64,000 nt of DNA from Streptomyces tsukubensis. Its GTDB lineage: Bacteria > Actinomycetota > Actinomycetes > Streptomycetales > Streptomycetaceae. The notes below the pieces were generated by a model. It saw nothing but the letters and a program-made list of their open reading frames with translations, had not been told where the DNA came from and ran no database searches. Location: positions 7,006,001-7,070,000 of the forward strand of contig NZ_CP045178.1 in NCBI RefSeq assembly GCF_009296025.1, given 5' to 3'. How positions within the stretch are numbered: the first letter of the stretch is position 1; each line of letters begins with the position of its first letter. This document shows positions 1-7,399 of the stretch, in pieces. Both the position numbers and the translations under genes were made by a program.

Positions 1-29
1 CCTCGGGACGGCTGCTGCGCGCCCACTGA
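1..29 (+). CDS. C-terminal tail of a gene cut by the window edge, possibly allantoinase
   Basis: Reading the frame that starts at base 3 gives SGRLLRAH followed by TGA at 27-29. A GRLL ending is common at the C-terminus of actinobacterial allantoinases, and allantoicase follows directly, so an allantoinase tail is a reasonable guess. Only eight codons are visible, so the assignment rests on context. Confidence 0.3.
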
Positions 30-73
30 CCGCGCGCCCCCCCCACTGATCCGCGGGCCCCCAGTGGCACCGT

Positions 74-93
74 CGGCCCGCTGTCACGGGCCG
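74..93 (+). terminator. Stem-loop upstream of allantoicase
   Basis: CGGCCCG at 74-80 pairs perfectly with CGGGCCG at 87-93 around a six-base loop. It lies between the stop at 27-29 and the allantoicase start. It has no T-run, as is usual in high-GC actinomycetes, so it could be a terminator or a leader structure. Confidence 0.35.
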
Positions 94-124
94 TACGTCC
101 CGCGTGCGTCCCCGCACCACACCG

Positions 125-156
125 TTCCTGAGTTCCTGAGTACCTGAGTACCTGAA
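125..156 (+). repeat. Four tandem octamers in the allantoicase leader
   Basis: The unit TTCCTGAG occurs twice, then TACCTGAG, then TACCTGAA, back to back. The array runs straight into the purine-rich ribosome binding site AAAGGAAG (155-162). Confidence 0.7.
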
Positions 157-173
157 AGGAAGACCTCATCACT

Positions 174-1289
174 GTGAAGGCGACACCGAATTTCACCGGC
201 GATGCCCAGCCCTACGGGGGCGGCGACCCCTACGCCGACTACCGCACCGCCGACTTCCCCTTCACCCGGCACGCCAACCTCGCCGCCAGGGAGCTGGGCG
301 GCTCCGTGGTCGCCGCCAATGACGAGTTCTTCGCCGAGCGGGAGAACCTGCTGGTCGCCTCGCGCGCGGTCTTCGACCCCGAGCACTTCGGCCACAAGGG
401 CAAGATCATGGACGGCTGGGAGACACGCAGGCGCAGGGGCGCGGGCGCCGACCGGCCGCATCCCACCGAGGAGGACCACGACTGGGCCCTCGTCAGGCTC
501 GGCGCGCCCGGCGTCATCAGGGGTGTCGTCGTCGACACCGCCCACTTCAGGGGCAACTACCCGCAGGCCGTCTCCGTGGAGGCCACCGCCGTCGAGGGGA
601 CCCCCACCCCGGAGGAACTCCGCACGGGCGATGTGAAGTGGACGACTCTCGTCCCGCGCACCCCGGTCGGCGGCCACGCGGCCAACGGTTTCGCCGTCGA
701 TGTCGAGCAGAGGTTCACGCACCTGCGGGTCAACCAGCACCCCGACGGCGGTATCGCCAGGCTGCGGGTGTACGGCGAGGTCGTCCCCGACCCGAGCTGG
801 CTCGCCGCGCTCGGCACCTTCGACGTCGTGGCCCTGGAGAACGGCGGCAGGACCGAGGACGCCTCGAACCGCTTCTACTCCTCGCCCGACAACACCATCC
901 AGCCCGGCCGCTCCCGCAAGATGGACGACGGCTGGGAGACGCGCCGCCGCCGCGACCGGGGCAACGACTGGATCAGCTACGTGCTCGCCGGTCACGCGGA
1001 GATCCGTGCCGTCGAGATCGACACGGCTTACCTGAAGGGAAATTCGGCGGGCTGGGCCTCCCTCTCCGTCAAGGACGGTGACACGGGCGAGTGGCGGGAG
1101 ATCCTGCCCCGCACCCGTCTCCAGCCCGACACCAACCACCGCTTCCCGCTCGACGCCCCCGCGAGGGGCACCCACGCGCGGATCGACATCTACCCCGACG
1201 GCGGAATCTCCCGGCTGCGGCTCTTCGGCGCGCTGACGGACGAGGGCGCCGCACAGCTGGTCGCCCGCCACCAGGAGTTGGCCGGCTGA
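174..1289 (+). CDS. alc: Allantoicase
   Basis: Hydrolyses allantoate to ureidoglycolate and urea, a step of purine (ureide) catabolism in the cytoplasm. The 371-residue protein has the family's two-fold repeat. Each half carries a glycine/arginine motif (KIMDGWETRRRR near residue 78, RKMDDGWETRRRR near 248) and ends with a matching DGGI(A/S)RLR strand (near 200 and 345). Length and both repeats are typical, so it looks intact. The GTG at 174 is preferred because AAAGGAAG lies about 11 bases upstream. A perfect 16-bp hairpin follows the stop. The preceding gene is probably allantoinase. Confidence 0.95.
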   Translation: MKATPNFTGDAQPYGGGDPYADYRTADFPFTRHANLAARELGGSVVAANDEFFAERENLLVASRAVFDPEHFGHKGKIMDGWETRRRRGAGADRPHPTEEDHDWALVRLGAPGVIRGVVVDTAHFRGNYPQAVSVEATAVEGTPTPEELRTGDVKWTTLVPRTPVGGHAANGFAVDVEQRFTHLRVNQHPDGGIARLRVYGEVVPDPSWLAALGTFDVVALENGGRTEDASNRFYSSPDNTIQPGRSRKMDDGWETRRRRDRGNDWISYVLAGHAEIRAVEIDTAYLKGNSAGWASLSVKDGDTGEWREILPRTRLQPDTNHRFPLDAPARGTHARIDIYPDGGISRLRLFGALTDEGAAQLVARHQELAG

Positions 1290-1293
1290 TACC

Positions 1294-1333
1294 GGGCCGG
1301 CGGGCGGGGACACGCACCCCCGCCCGCCGGCCC
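1294..1333 (+). terminator. Strong terminator hairpin after allantoicase
   Basis: A perfect 16-bp inverted repeat: GGGCCGGCGGGCGGGG at 1294-1309 pairs with 1318-1333 around an 8-base loop, four bases after the allantoicase stop. It has no T-tract. Confidence 0.8.
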
Positions 1334-1539
1334 ACCGCGCGTCGGTCGGCCTCCCGTCGGTCGTCCGTCCGCCCGAGGACGGCCGACCCGCGGACATCGA
1401 ACTGCGGTACGCCCCGGTCGCCCAGGTGGGGGGATTCGAGAGGGTATGGGCGCGGTAGCGTCCCTGTAACGGGCAACGCACGGAAAATTCACCTGAGTTG
1501 ACATTGTGCGCACCGGTCTACGCGCGTCATCCTTGACCC

Positions 1540-1965
1540 ATGCGAATCCCCCCACGGATCACCTCACGCATCGCAGCCACCTTCGCCCTCGCCGCCGCAC
1601 TGCTGGTCGGCGGCCCTGTAGCGGGCGCCGCCACGGCCGCGCCCGCCGCGGTCACGGCCTCCGCGCCGCGGATCGCCGCGGTCGGTGACATCTGCCTCTC
1701 CGACCTCCCCGCCCAGGCCCACGACACCCTCGACCTGATCGAGGAGGGCGGCCCCTACCCGTATCCGCAGGACGGCACCGTCTTCCAGAACAGGGAAGGC
1801 GTCCTGCCCAGCCAGAGCAGCGGTTACTACCACGAGTACACGGTCGTCACCCCTGGATCGAGCGACCGGGGCGCCCGCCGCATCGTCACCGGTGACGAGG
1901 ACCGCGAGGACTTCTACACCTCCGACCACTACGAGTCCTTCGACCTGGTCGACCACACCTGCTGA
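1540..1965 (+). CDS. Secreted guanyl-specific ribonuclease, RNase Sa type (barnase/T1 superfamily)
   Basis: Secreted endoribonuclease that cleaves RNA 3' of guanosine. Residues 1-35 form a Sec signal peptide (basic start, hydrophobic core, AxA near 32-35). From residue 46 the mature part aligns without gaps to RNase Sa, with a constant offset of 45. The catalytic residues are present as E99 (in YYHEYTV), R110 and H130 (in SDHYESF). The single disulfide is predicted between C52 and C141, the last residue. An intact enzyme is therefore expected. No barstar-like inhibitor gene lies beside it, which is normal for an exported RNase of Streptomyces. There is no clear Shine-Dalgarno sequence. TTGACA at 1498-1503 could be a -35 element. 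A hairpin follows the stop. Confidence 0.93.
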   Translation: MRIPPRITSRIAATFALAAALLVGGPVAGAATAAPAAVTASAPRIAAVGDICLSDLPAQAHDTLDLIEEGGPYPYPQDGTVFQNREGVLPSQSSGYYHEYTVVTPGSSDRGARRIVTGDEDREDFYTSDHYESFDLVDHTC

Positions 1966-1978
1966 CCCCGCGAACCGA

Positions 1979-2016
1979 CCGCCACCGGCCCACACCCCGG
2001 GCCGGGCCGGTGGCGG
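1979..2016 (+). terminator. Terminator hairpin after the ribonuclease gene
   Basis: A 13-bp perfect stem (1979-1991 with 2004-2016) lies 13 bases past the RNase stop, between it and a convergent small gene. It may serve both directions. Confidence 0.7.
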
Positions 2017-2099
2017 CCCCACCACGTGGCCACGGAGCGCGGCCCCCCACCCACCTCCTGCTCCCCTCGGCCGGAGATCCGGTCGGACCAGCCCGAGAC

Positions 2100-2300
2100 T
2101 CAGTCGGAGTGCCTCCGCGCCACCGCGAACAGCGCGCCCGCCAGCACGATCAGTACGACGCTCGCGTAGACCTCGTAGCCGTCGAGCGGGCGGACGAACC
2201 CGAGCAGGCCCCCGCGCGACCAGCCGGTGTACTTGTGCACCAGGCCCATGACCCCCTGCGTCAGCAGCACTACGCCCGCGACCTCCAGTACCTTCTTCAT
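2100..2300 (-). CDS. Small two-helix membrane protein of unknown function
   Basis: A 66-residue protein with two hydrophobic segments, roughly residues 4-20 and 42-60, separated by a short polar loop containing HKYTGWSRG. A charged ARRHSD tail ends the protein. The ATG at 2298-2300 is chosen because GAGGA lies about eight bases upstream; a longer in-frame reading to 2360 has a Gly/Arg-rich N-terminus that looks like non-coding DNA. I do not recognise a family. It is divergent from the sensor kinase gene and convergent with the ribonuclease. Confidence 0.65.
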   Translation of the reverse strand: MKKVLEVAGVVLLTQGVMGLVHKYTGWSRGGLLGFVRPLDGYEVYASVVLIVLAGALFAVARRHSD

Positions 2301-2470
2301 GCCCGTGATCCTCGTCCCGGTCCCCCGAGCGGGAAATCGGCCGTGCGGAGAGGCCGGCACCTCCGAAGTCGCGCCCCGCGGGGCATCGGAGACCTTTTAG
2401 TAGCCTCCACGCCGACTTTGGTCGCGGCTACCGTCGTCGAGGGCCGTTAACTCGGCGGGGGCCCGTAGAT

Positions 2471-3748
2471 TTGTCGACCATGGGTGAGACACAGGTGGAG
2501 CACGGACCGGGCACGGAGCCCGGCAATCTATGGCTGCTTCCTTCGGCTGTCAGAGCATCCCTGGAACCGGAGACGCGAGCGAAGGGCGGAGCACGCGGCA
2601 GAAGGCCGCAGCGCACCGTGCGTGACTGGCTCGTGGACTTCACCGTCTTCTTCCTCGCCGTGGGGCTGGGCCTCGTCGCAGCGGACGGCGTCACAGGGAA
2701 CGCGCACATATCCGAGGGGCAGGCCGAACTCGACCAGGTGCTCGGCGCTCTCTCCTGCGCCGCCGTCTGGATCCGCAGACGGGCGCCGCTCGGCCTCGCG
2801 GTGGCCATGATCCCGGTCGGCCTGCTGTCCGACACGGCGAGCGGCACAGTCGTGCTCAGCCTCTTCACCCTCGCCGTGCACCGCCCGTTCAAGTACGTCG
2901 CCTGGGTCGGCGGAGCCTCCATGCTCCTCACGCCCATCATCTACGTGCTCCGTCCCCCACCCGACGTGTCCTTCTGGGCAGGGGTGGCGATCTCGCTCCT
3001 CATCGCGGCCGGCGTCATCGGCTGGGGGATGTTCGCCAGGTCGAGGCGGCTGCTCCTCGGATATCTCCGTGAACGCGCCCAACGGGCCGAGACCGAGGCC
3101 GCCCTGCGCGCCGACCGGGCCCAGCGGCTCGCGCGGGAGGACATGGCGCGCGAGATGCACGACGTCCTCGCCCACCGGCTGACCCTCCTGAGCGTCCACG
3201 CGGGCGCCCTGGAGTTCCGGCCCGACGCGCCGCCCCCCGAGATCCAGCGGGCCGCGGGGGTGATCAGGGACAGCGCCCACGACGCCCTTCAGGACCTGCG
3301 GCAGATCATCGGTGTCCTGCGCGCGAGCGGCCAGGACGAGTCGGGCGGCCGTCCGCAGCCCACCCTCGACGCCCTCGAACGGCTCGTCGAGGAGTCCCGC
3401 TCGGGCGGTATGAAAGTGCTGCTCGACAACCGCGTCACCGACCCCTCCGAGGTCCCCGCAGCCCTGGGTCGCAACGCCTACCGCATCGCGCAGGAAGCCC
3501 TCACCAACGCCCGCAAACACGCGCCGGGAGCCGAGGTCTCCGTCCGGGTGTCCGGTGCGCCCGGCGCGGAACTGGGCATCGAGGTGACTCACCCCGCGCC
3601 GCCGGGCGAGGTCACTCCCGTGCCCGGCTCGGGGCAGGGGCTGATCGGGCTGACCGAACGCGCCTCCCTTGTCGGCGGGCGGCTGGACCACGGGAGGACG
3701 GGTGACGGCGGCTTCCGTGTCGCGGCCTGGCTACCGTGGCCCTCATGA
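2471..3748 (+). CDS. Sensor histidine kinase of a NarL-type two-component system
   Basis: Membrane kinase of about 425 residues. The N-terminal half has four or five hydrophobic segments (about 60-200). It is followed by a HisKA_3 dimerisation helix with phospho-acceptor His230 in EMHDVLAHR. The ATPase domain has an N-box, NAYRIAQEALTNARKH (about 332-347), and a G-box, GQGLIGLTERA. This layout is typical of the DesK/NarX class that pairs with LuxR-like regulators. The TTG at 2471 has a GGCGGGGG block about ten bases upstream; the ATG at 2480 is the alternative. The stop overlaps the next gene as ATGA, so the two are translationally coupled. The input signal cannot be read from the sequence. 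Confidence 0.93.
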   Translation: MSTMGETQVEHGPGTEPGNLWLLPSAVRASLEPETRAKGGARGRRPQRTVRDWLVDFTVFFLAVGLGLVAADGVTGNAHISEGQAELDQVLGALSCAAVWIRRRAPLGLAVAMIPVGLLSDTASGTVVLSLFTLAVHRPFKYVAWVGGASMLLTPIIYVLRPPPDVSFWAGVAISLLIAAGVIGWGMFARSRRLLLGYLRERAQRAETEAALRADRAQRLAREDMAREMHDVLAHRLTLLSVHAGALEFRPDAPPPEIQRAAGVIRDSAHDALQDLRQIIGVLRASGQDESGGRPQPTLDALERLVEESRSGGMKVLLDNRVTDPSEVPAALGRNAYRIAQEALTNARKHAPGAEVSVRVSGAPGAELGIEVTHPAPPGEVTPVPGSGQGLIGLTERASLVGGRLDHGRTGDGGFRVAAWLPWPS

Positions 3749-4458
3749 ATCCCCTCAGGCTCCTGATCGTCGATGACGACGCCCTCGTACGCGCAGGACT
3801 CAGGCTGATGCTCGGCGGCGCGGAAGACATCGAGATCGCGGGGGAGGCGGCGGACGGCAGCGAGGTGGCCGCGCTCGTGGACCGCACCCGCCCCGATGTC
3901 GTACTGATGGACATCCGCATGCCCATCACGGACGGGCTCGCCGCCACCGAGGAGCTGCGCGCCCGCGCCGACGCCCCCGAGGTGATCGTGCTGACCACCT
4001 TCCACGCCGACGAACAGGTCCTGCGCGCCCTGCGTGCGGGTGCCGCGGGGTTCGTACTCAAGGACACCCCGCCCGCGGAAATCGTGGACGCCGTACGCAA
4101 GGTGGCCGCGGGCAGCCCCGTCCTCTCACCGACCGTCACCCAGCAGCTCATCGCCCAGGTCTCGGGGGCGGGCCCGTACGGCAGGAGGGAGCAGGCCCGT
4201 GAACGTCTCGCCGTCCTCGCGGAGCGCGAGCGCGAGGTGGCGCACGCCGTCGGCAGGGGCGGCTCGAACGCGGAGATCGCCGCCGAGCTCTACATGAGCG
4301 TGGCCACCGTCAAGACCCACGTCTCCCGGATCCTCGCGCGGCTCGGCCTGAACAACCGGGTGCAGATCGCGCTGCTCACGTACGACGCGGGGTACGCCGA
4401 CGGGACCGGCCCCGCGGTGGGGGAGAACGACGGGCCGCGGGGAGGCGCACACCGGTAG
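3745..4458 (+). CDS. LuxR/NarL-family response regulator
   Basis: Cytoplasmic transcription factor, partner of the preceding kinase. The receiver domain holds the acidic cluster in LLIVDDDALVR, phospho-acceptor Asp56 in VVLMDIRMP and the conserved Lys106 in FVLKD. The C-terminal third is a GerE-type helix-turn-helix (AEIAAELYMSVATVKTHVSR) preceded by LAEREREV. The ATG at 3745 overlaps the kinase stop as ATGA and gives a natural MNPLRLLIVDDD start; the GTG at 3736 is in frame but less likely. All phosphorylation residues are present. Its target genes are unknown. Confidence 0.94.
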   Translation: MNPLRLLIVDDDALVRAGLRLMLGGAEDIEIAGEAADGSEVAALVDRTRPDVVLMDIRMPITDGLAATEELRARADAPEVIVLTTFHADEQVLRALRAGAAGFVLKDTPPAEIVDAVRKVAAGSPVLSPTVTQQLIAQVSGAGPYGRREQARERLAVLAEREREVAHAVGRGGSNAEIAAELYMSVATVKTHVSRILARLGLNNRVQIALLTYDAGYADGTGPAVGENDGPRGGAHR

Positions 4459-4648
4459 TCGCGGTCAGTCACCGGCGGAAGTTTCCGGGCCGACGCGGAA
4501 AGGGGGTCCCGGGCGGCGGGGCGGCGGACTAGATTCGGGCCGTGGTTCTCGTACGGGCCGCCCGGCCCGGCCGGGGCCGGCGTTCCCCGGCATGTCCAGG
4601 GCCGGGGCGCCAGGGGCCGCGTCGGCAGCGATACGAGGAGGCCGCACC

Positions 4649-5071
4649 GTGACAGCCGTACCTTCTGCTCTCGCCTTCGCCCAGAAGGTCCTCGACGACC
4701 AGCCCTTCAGCAGGCTGCTCGGAACACGGGTCACCGCCTTCGGCGACGGTGTCGCGACCCTGGAGATCGACATCCGGGAGGAGTTGCACCAGCAGAACGG
4801 CCATGTGCACGGCGGTGTGCTGGCCTACGCGGCCGACAACGCCATCACCTTCGCCGCGGGCACGGTGCTCGGCCCCGCCGTGCTCACCGCTGGCGTCACC
4901 GTCCAGTACGTACGCCCCGCCAGAGGGGTCACCCTCATCGCCCGTTCCGAGGTGGCGCACGCCGGGCGCCGTCAGGCCGTCTGCCGGTGCGAGGTGTACA
5001 CACGGGACATCGCGGGCGAGCAGACGCTCTGCGCGCTCGCCCAGGGGACGGTGTCGCTGGCTCGTCCGTGA
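4649..5071 (+). CDS. PaaI-family hotdog-fold thioesterase
   Basis: A 140-residue single hotdog domain predicted to hydrolyse acyl-CoA thioesters in the cytoplasm. The signature HGGVLAYAADNAITFA, preceded by HQQNGHV, matches the PaaI/YbgC-like active-site helix. VTVQYVRPARG is the following central strand. The GTG at 4649 is chosen over in-frame upstream starts because GAGGAG lies nine bases before it. The last codons and stop lie inside the first unit of a degenerate repeat array, so the C-terminus may vary between strains. The substrate is unknown. Confidence 0.88.
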   Translation: MTAVPSALAFAQKVLDDQPFSRLLGTRVTAFGDGVATLEIDIREELHQQNGHVHGGVLAYAADNAITFAAGTVLGPAVLTAGVTVQYVRPARGVTLIARSEVAHAGRRQAVCRCEVYTRDIAGEQTLCALAQGTVSLARP

Positions 5072-5249
5072 CGTCGGGTGTTGCTGGTTTGTCCGTGACG
5101 TCGGGTGTTCGGGGGGACGGGTGTGGCTGGCTCGTCCGTGACGTCGGGTGTCTCTGGCCCGTCCCTGACGCCGGGAGTCCGAGGGCCGGGGCCGCCGGTC
5201 CATCCGTGTCGCCCGGCGTCAGCGGGCGGTGTCGCCGGTCCGCCCGTGA
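5064..5249 (+). repeat. Degenerate 18-bp repeat array between convergent genes
   Basis: Six copies of a core close to GTCCGTGACGTCGGGTGT occur at 5064, 5091, 5134, 5161, 5202 and 5232. The first three are identical and the later ones diverge. The spacing is 27, 43, 27, 41 and 30 bases. The array starts inside the thioesterase C-terminus and fills the gap to the convergent dehydrogenase gene. Confidence 0.8.
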
Positions 5250-5300
5250 CGCCCGGCGCCGTCCGGGGGGCCGCGCGGAACCACCGCCGGGGCCGCCCGT

Positions 5301-6404
5301 TCAGAGACCGGGGATCTCCGCCATCGCCACCGGCCGCCGCTCGCGGCGCGAGCGCTCGCAGGCCTCGGCGATCCGCAGGGCGTGCAGCGCCTCCCGCCCG
5401 TCGCACGGATTGTCGCGCCCGCCGCGCACCAGCTCGACGAAGGCCGCCAACTCCGCCTCGTAGGCCGGGGCGAACCGGGTCAGGAAACCGGACCACGGCG
5501 CGGAGGGCGCGGGCGGACCCCCGGGTTCCGTCGAGGTCATGGGGGTCCTGCCGTCCAGGCCCACCGCGAGTTGGTCGCGCTCGCCCGCCAGCTCCATCCG
5601 CACGTCGTAGCCCGCGCCGTTGCAGCGCGTGGCCGTGGCCGTCACCAGCGCACCGTCGTCCAGGGTCAGCAGAGCTGCGGCGGTGGCCACGTCGCCCGCC
5701 TCGCGGAACATGGCGGGCCCCGCGTCCGACCCCGTGGCGTACACCTCCCGCACCTCGCGTCCCGTCACCCACCGCACCATGTCGAAGTCGTGCACCAGAC
5801 AGTCCCGGTAGAGCCCGCCGGACAGCGGGAGGTACGCGGCCGGGGGCGGGGCGGGGTCGGAGGTGGTCGCGCGGACCGTGTGCAGCCGGCCGAGCCGCCC
5901 GGCCCGTACGGCGGCGCGGGCCGCCGCGTACCCCGCGTCGAACCGCCGCTGGAAGCCGAGCTGGAGCACCGTGCCCGCCGCCTCCGCCGCCCGCAGCGCG
6001 ATCAGAGTGCCCTCCAGGTCGAGGGCGATCGGCTTCTCGCAGAAGACCGGAAGGCCCGCCTCCGCCGCTCGGGCGATGAGCCCGGCGTGGGCCGAGGTCG
6101 CCGCGGTGATGACCACGGCGTCGAGCTGCGAAGAGAACTCCGGAGAGAAGAGGGTGTCCAGGTCCGCGACCCAGACCCTGGCGGCCGTCGCGGTCGCGGT
6201 CGCACCGGCCGCCACTCCGTCGGTGCCACTGGCCCCCGCCACCACTCCCGCTTCGGTCTCGGCCGTCTCCAGCCGCCGCGCGAGTTCCCTCGCCCTCCCG
6301 GGCTCCGCGTCGGCGACGACGAGCCCGCTCACCTCTTCGTGGCGACGGAGAACGGCGGCGTGGAATGATCCGATACGTCCGGTTCCGACAAGTCCGATGC
6401 GCAT
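5301..6404 (-). CDS. Gfo/Idh/MocA-family NAD(P)-dependent dehydrogenase
   Basis: A 367-residue oxidoreductase of the myo-inositol/glucose-fructose dehydrogenase family. The N-terminal Rossmann fold begins GLVGTGRIGSFHAAVL. The family EKP motif is present in FCEKPIALD, and a catalytic-type Asp/His pair lies in DCLVHDFDMVRW. An Ala/Thr/Gly-rich segment (about residues 48-75) interrupts the Rossmann domain between strands and is unusual for the family. The gene is divergent from a GntR regulator, with a palindrome between them, and lies beside a sugar ABC importer. A role in sugar or cyclitol oxidation is therefore inferred; the substrate is not proven. Confidence 0.9.
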   Translation of the reverse strand: MRIGLVGTGRIGSFHAAVLRRHEEVSGLVVADAEPGRARELARRLETAETEAGVVAGASGTDGVAAGATATATAARVWVADLDTLFSPEFSSQLDAVVITAATSAHAGLIARAAEAGLPVFCEKPIALDLEGTLIALRAAEAAGTVLQLGFQRRFDAGYAAARAAVRAGRLGRLHTVRATTSDPAPPPAAYLPLSGGLYRDCLVHDFDMVRWVTGREVREVYATGSDAGPAMFREAGDVATAAALLTLDDGALVTATATRCNGAGYDVRMELAGERDQLAVGLDGRTPMTSTEPGGPPAPSAPWSGFLTRFAPAYEAELAAFVELVRGGRDNPCDGREALHALRIAEACERSRRERRPVAMAEIPGL

Positions 6405-6443
6405 GGTCCCAACCTGCTGTGCCTCCGACGTCCTGTCAATCCT

Positions 6444-6455
6444 TTGTCAGGACAA
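6444..6455. promoter_or_regulatory. Candidate GntR operator palindrome
   Basis: TTGTCAGGACAA is a perfect 5-2-5 palindrome in the 101-bp gap between the divergent dehydrogenase and gntR-type genes. It overlaps a larger repeat, GTCCTG (6430-6435) and CAGGAC (6448-6453). Position and symmetry fit a site bound by the adjacent GntR/HutC-type regulator. Confidence 0.55.
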
Positions 6456-6505
6456 TCTGACTTCAGAACTTCCCGTCATCATTCCGTGGGGCTACCCTCG
6501 CCCCC

Positions 6506-7270
6506 GTGCCCAAACCAGTGATGGACCCGACCGTCTCGCTCCGTCTCAGCGTGGACCGAGGCAGCCCGGTCCCGCTCTACTACCAGCTCTCGCAACAGCT
6601 GGAAGCGGCCATCGAACGCGGCAGCCTCACCCCGGGCAGCCTCCTCGGCAACGAGATCGAACTGGCGGGACGCCTCGGCCTCTCCCGCCCCACCGTCCGC
6701 CAGGCGATCCAGTCCCTGGTCGACAAGGGGCTGCTGGTGCGCCGCAGAGGGGTGGGCACCCAGGTGGTGCACAGCCAGGTGAAACGCCCCCTGGAGCTGA
6801 GCAGCCTCTACGACGACCTCGAAGCCGCGGGACAGCGCCCCGCCACCCGGGTGCTCGGCAACACCGTCGAACCGGCCACCGCCGAGGTCGCCGCGGCCCT
6901 CGGAGTGGCAGAGGGCAGCGACGTACACCTGGTGGAACGGTTGCGGCTCGCGCACGGCGAGCCCATGGCGTTCCTGCGAAACCACCTCCCACCGGGACCG
7001 GCGCCGCTGGAGACGGAGCGGCTGGAGGCCACGGGGCTCTACCGGCTGATGCGGGCGGCGGGCGTCACCCTGCACAGCGCCAGGCAGTCGATCGGCGCCA
7101 CGACCGCCACCCAGGAGCAGGCCAGGCAGCTCTGCGAGGAGCCGGGGGCGGCGCTGCTGACCATGCGGAGGGTCACCTACGACGACACCGGGCGGGCCGT
7201 CGAGTTCGGCTCGCACATCTACCGGGCGTCGCGTTACTCGTTCGAGTTCCAGCTCCTGGTCAGCCGGTGA
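6506..7270 (+). CDS. GntR/HutC-family transcriptional regulator with UTRA ligand domain
   Basis: A 254-residue repressor-type protein. Residues 20-85 form the winged helix of the GntR family (LYYQLSQQLEAAIERG, then LAGRLGLSRPTVRQAIQSL). Residues 95-245 form the UTRA effector domain that usually binds a sugar or sugar phosphate. It stands between a divergent Gfo/Idh dehydrogenase and a downstream sugar ABC importer, so it probably controls both in response to the imported sugar. The GTG at 6506 has no clear ribosome binding site; an in-frame ATG at 6521 is possible, and a leaderless transcript is another option. Confidence 0.92.
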   Translation: MPKPVMDPTVSLRLSVDRGSPVPLYYQLSQQLEAAIERGSLTPGSLLGNEIELAGRLGLSRPTVRQAIQSLVDKGLLVRRRGVGTQVVHSQVKRPLELSSLYDDLEAAGQRPATRVLGNTVEPATAEVAAALGVAEGSDVHLVERLRLAHGEPMAFLRNHLPPGPAPLETERLEATGLYRLMRAAGVTLHSARQSIGATTATQEQARQLCEEPGAALLTMRRVTYDDTGRAVEFGSHIYRASRYSFEFQLLVSR

Positions 7271-7328
7271 CGCGGCCGTCTCGGGCCGCCGCTCCGGCGG
7301 ATGACGTGCGCCGGGCCGTGCACGCCCA

Positions 7329-7358
7329 TTGACTGCGCCATCGGCGCCCCGCTAGAAC
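7329..7358 (+). promoter_or_regulatory. Possible promoter of the sugar importer operon
   Basis: TTGACT at 7329-7334 and TAGAAC at 7353-7358 are separated by 18 bases and lie 42 bases before the first lipoprotein start. A small hairpin (GCCGCC 7365-7370 with GGCGGC 7375-7380) follows. Confidence 0.4.
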
Positions 7359-7399
7359 TCCCATGCCGCCAACCGGCGGCCCGAGACGAGGCGGTCGGC

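Noticed and set aside
84..1481. A 465-codon minus-strand frame over allantoicase
   Set aside because: Low-complexity Gly/Val/Arg product; the plus strand encodes an intact allantoicase with both family repeats.
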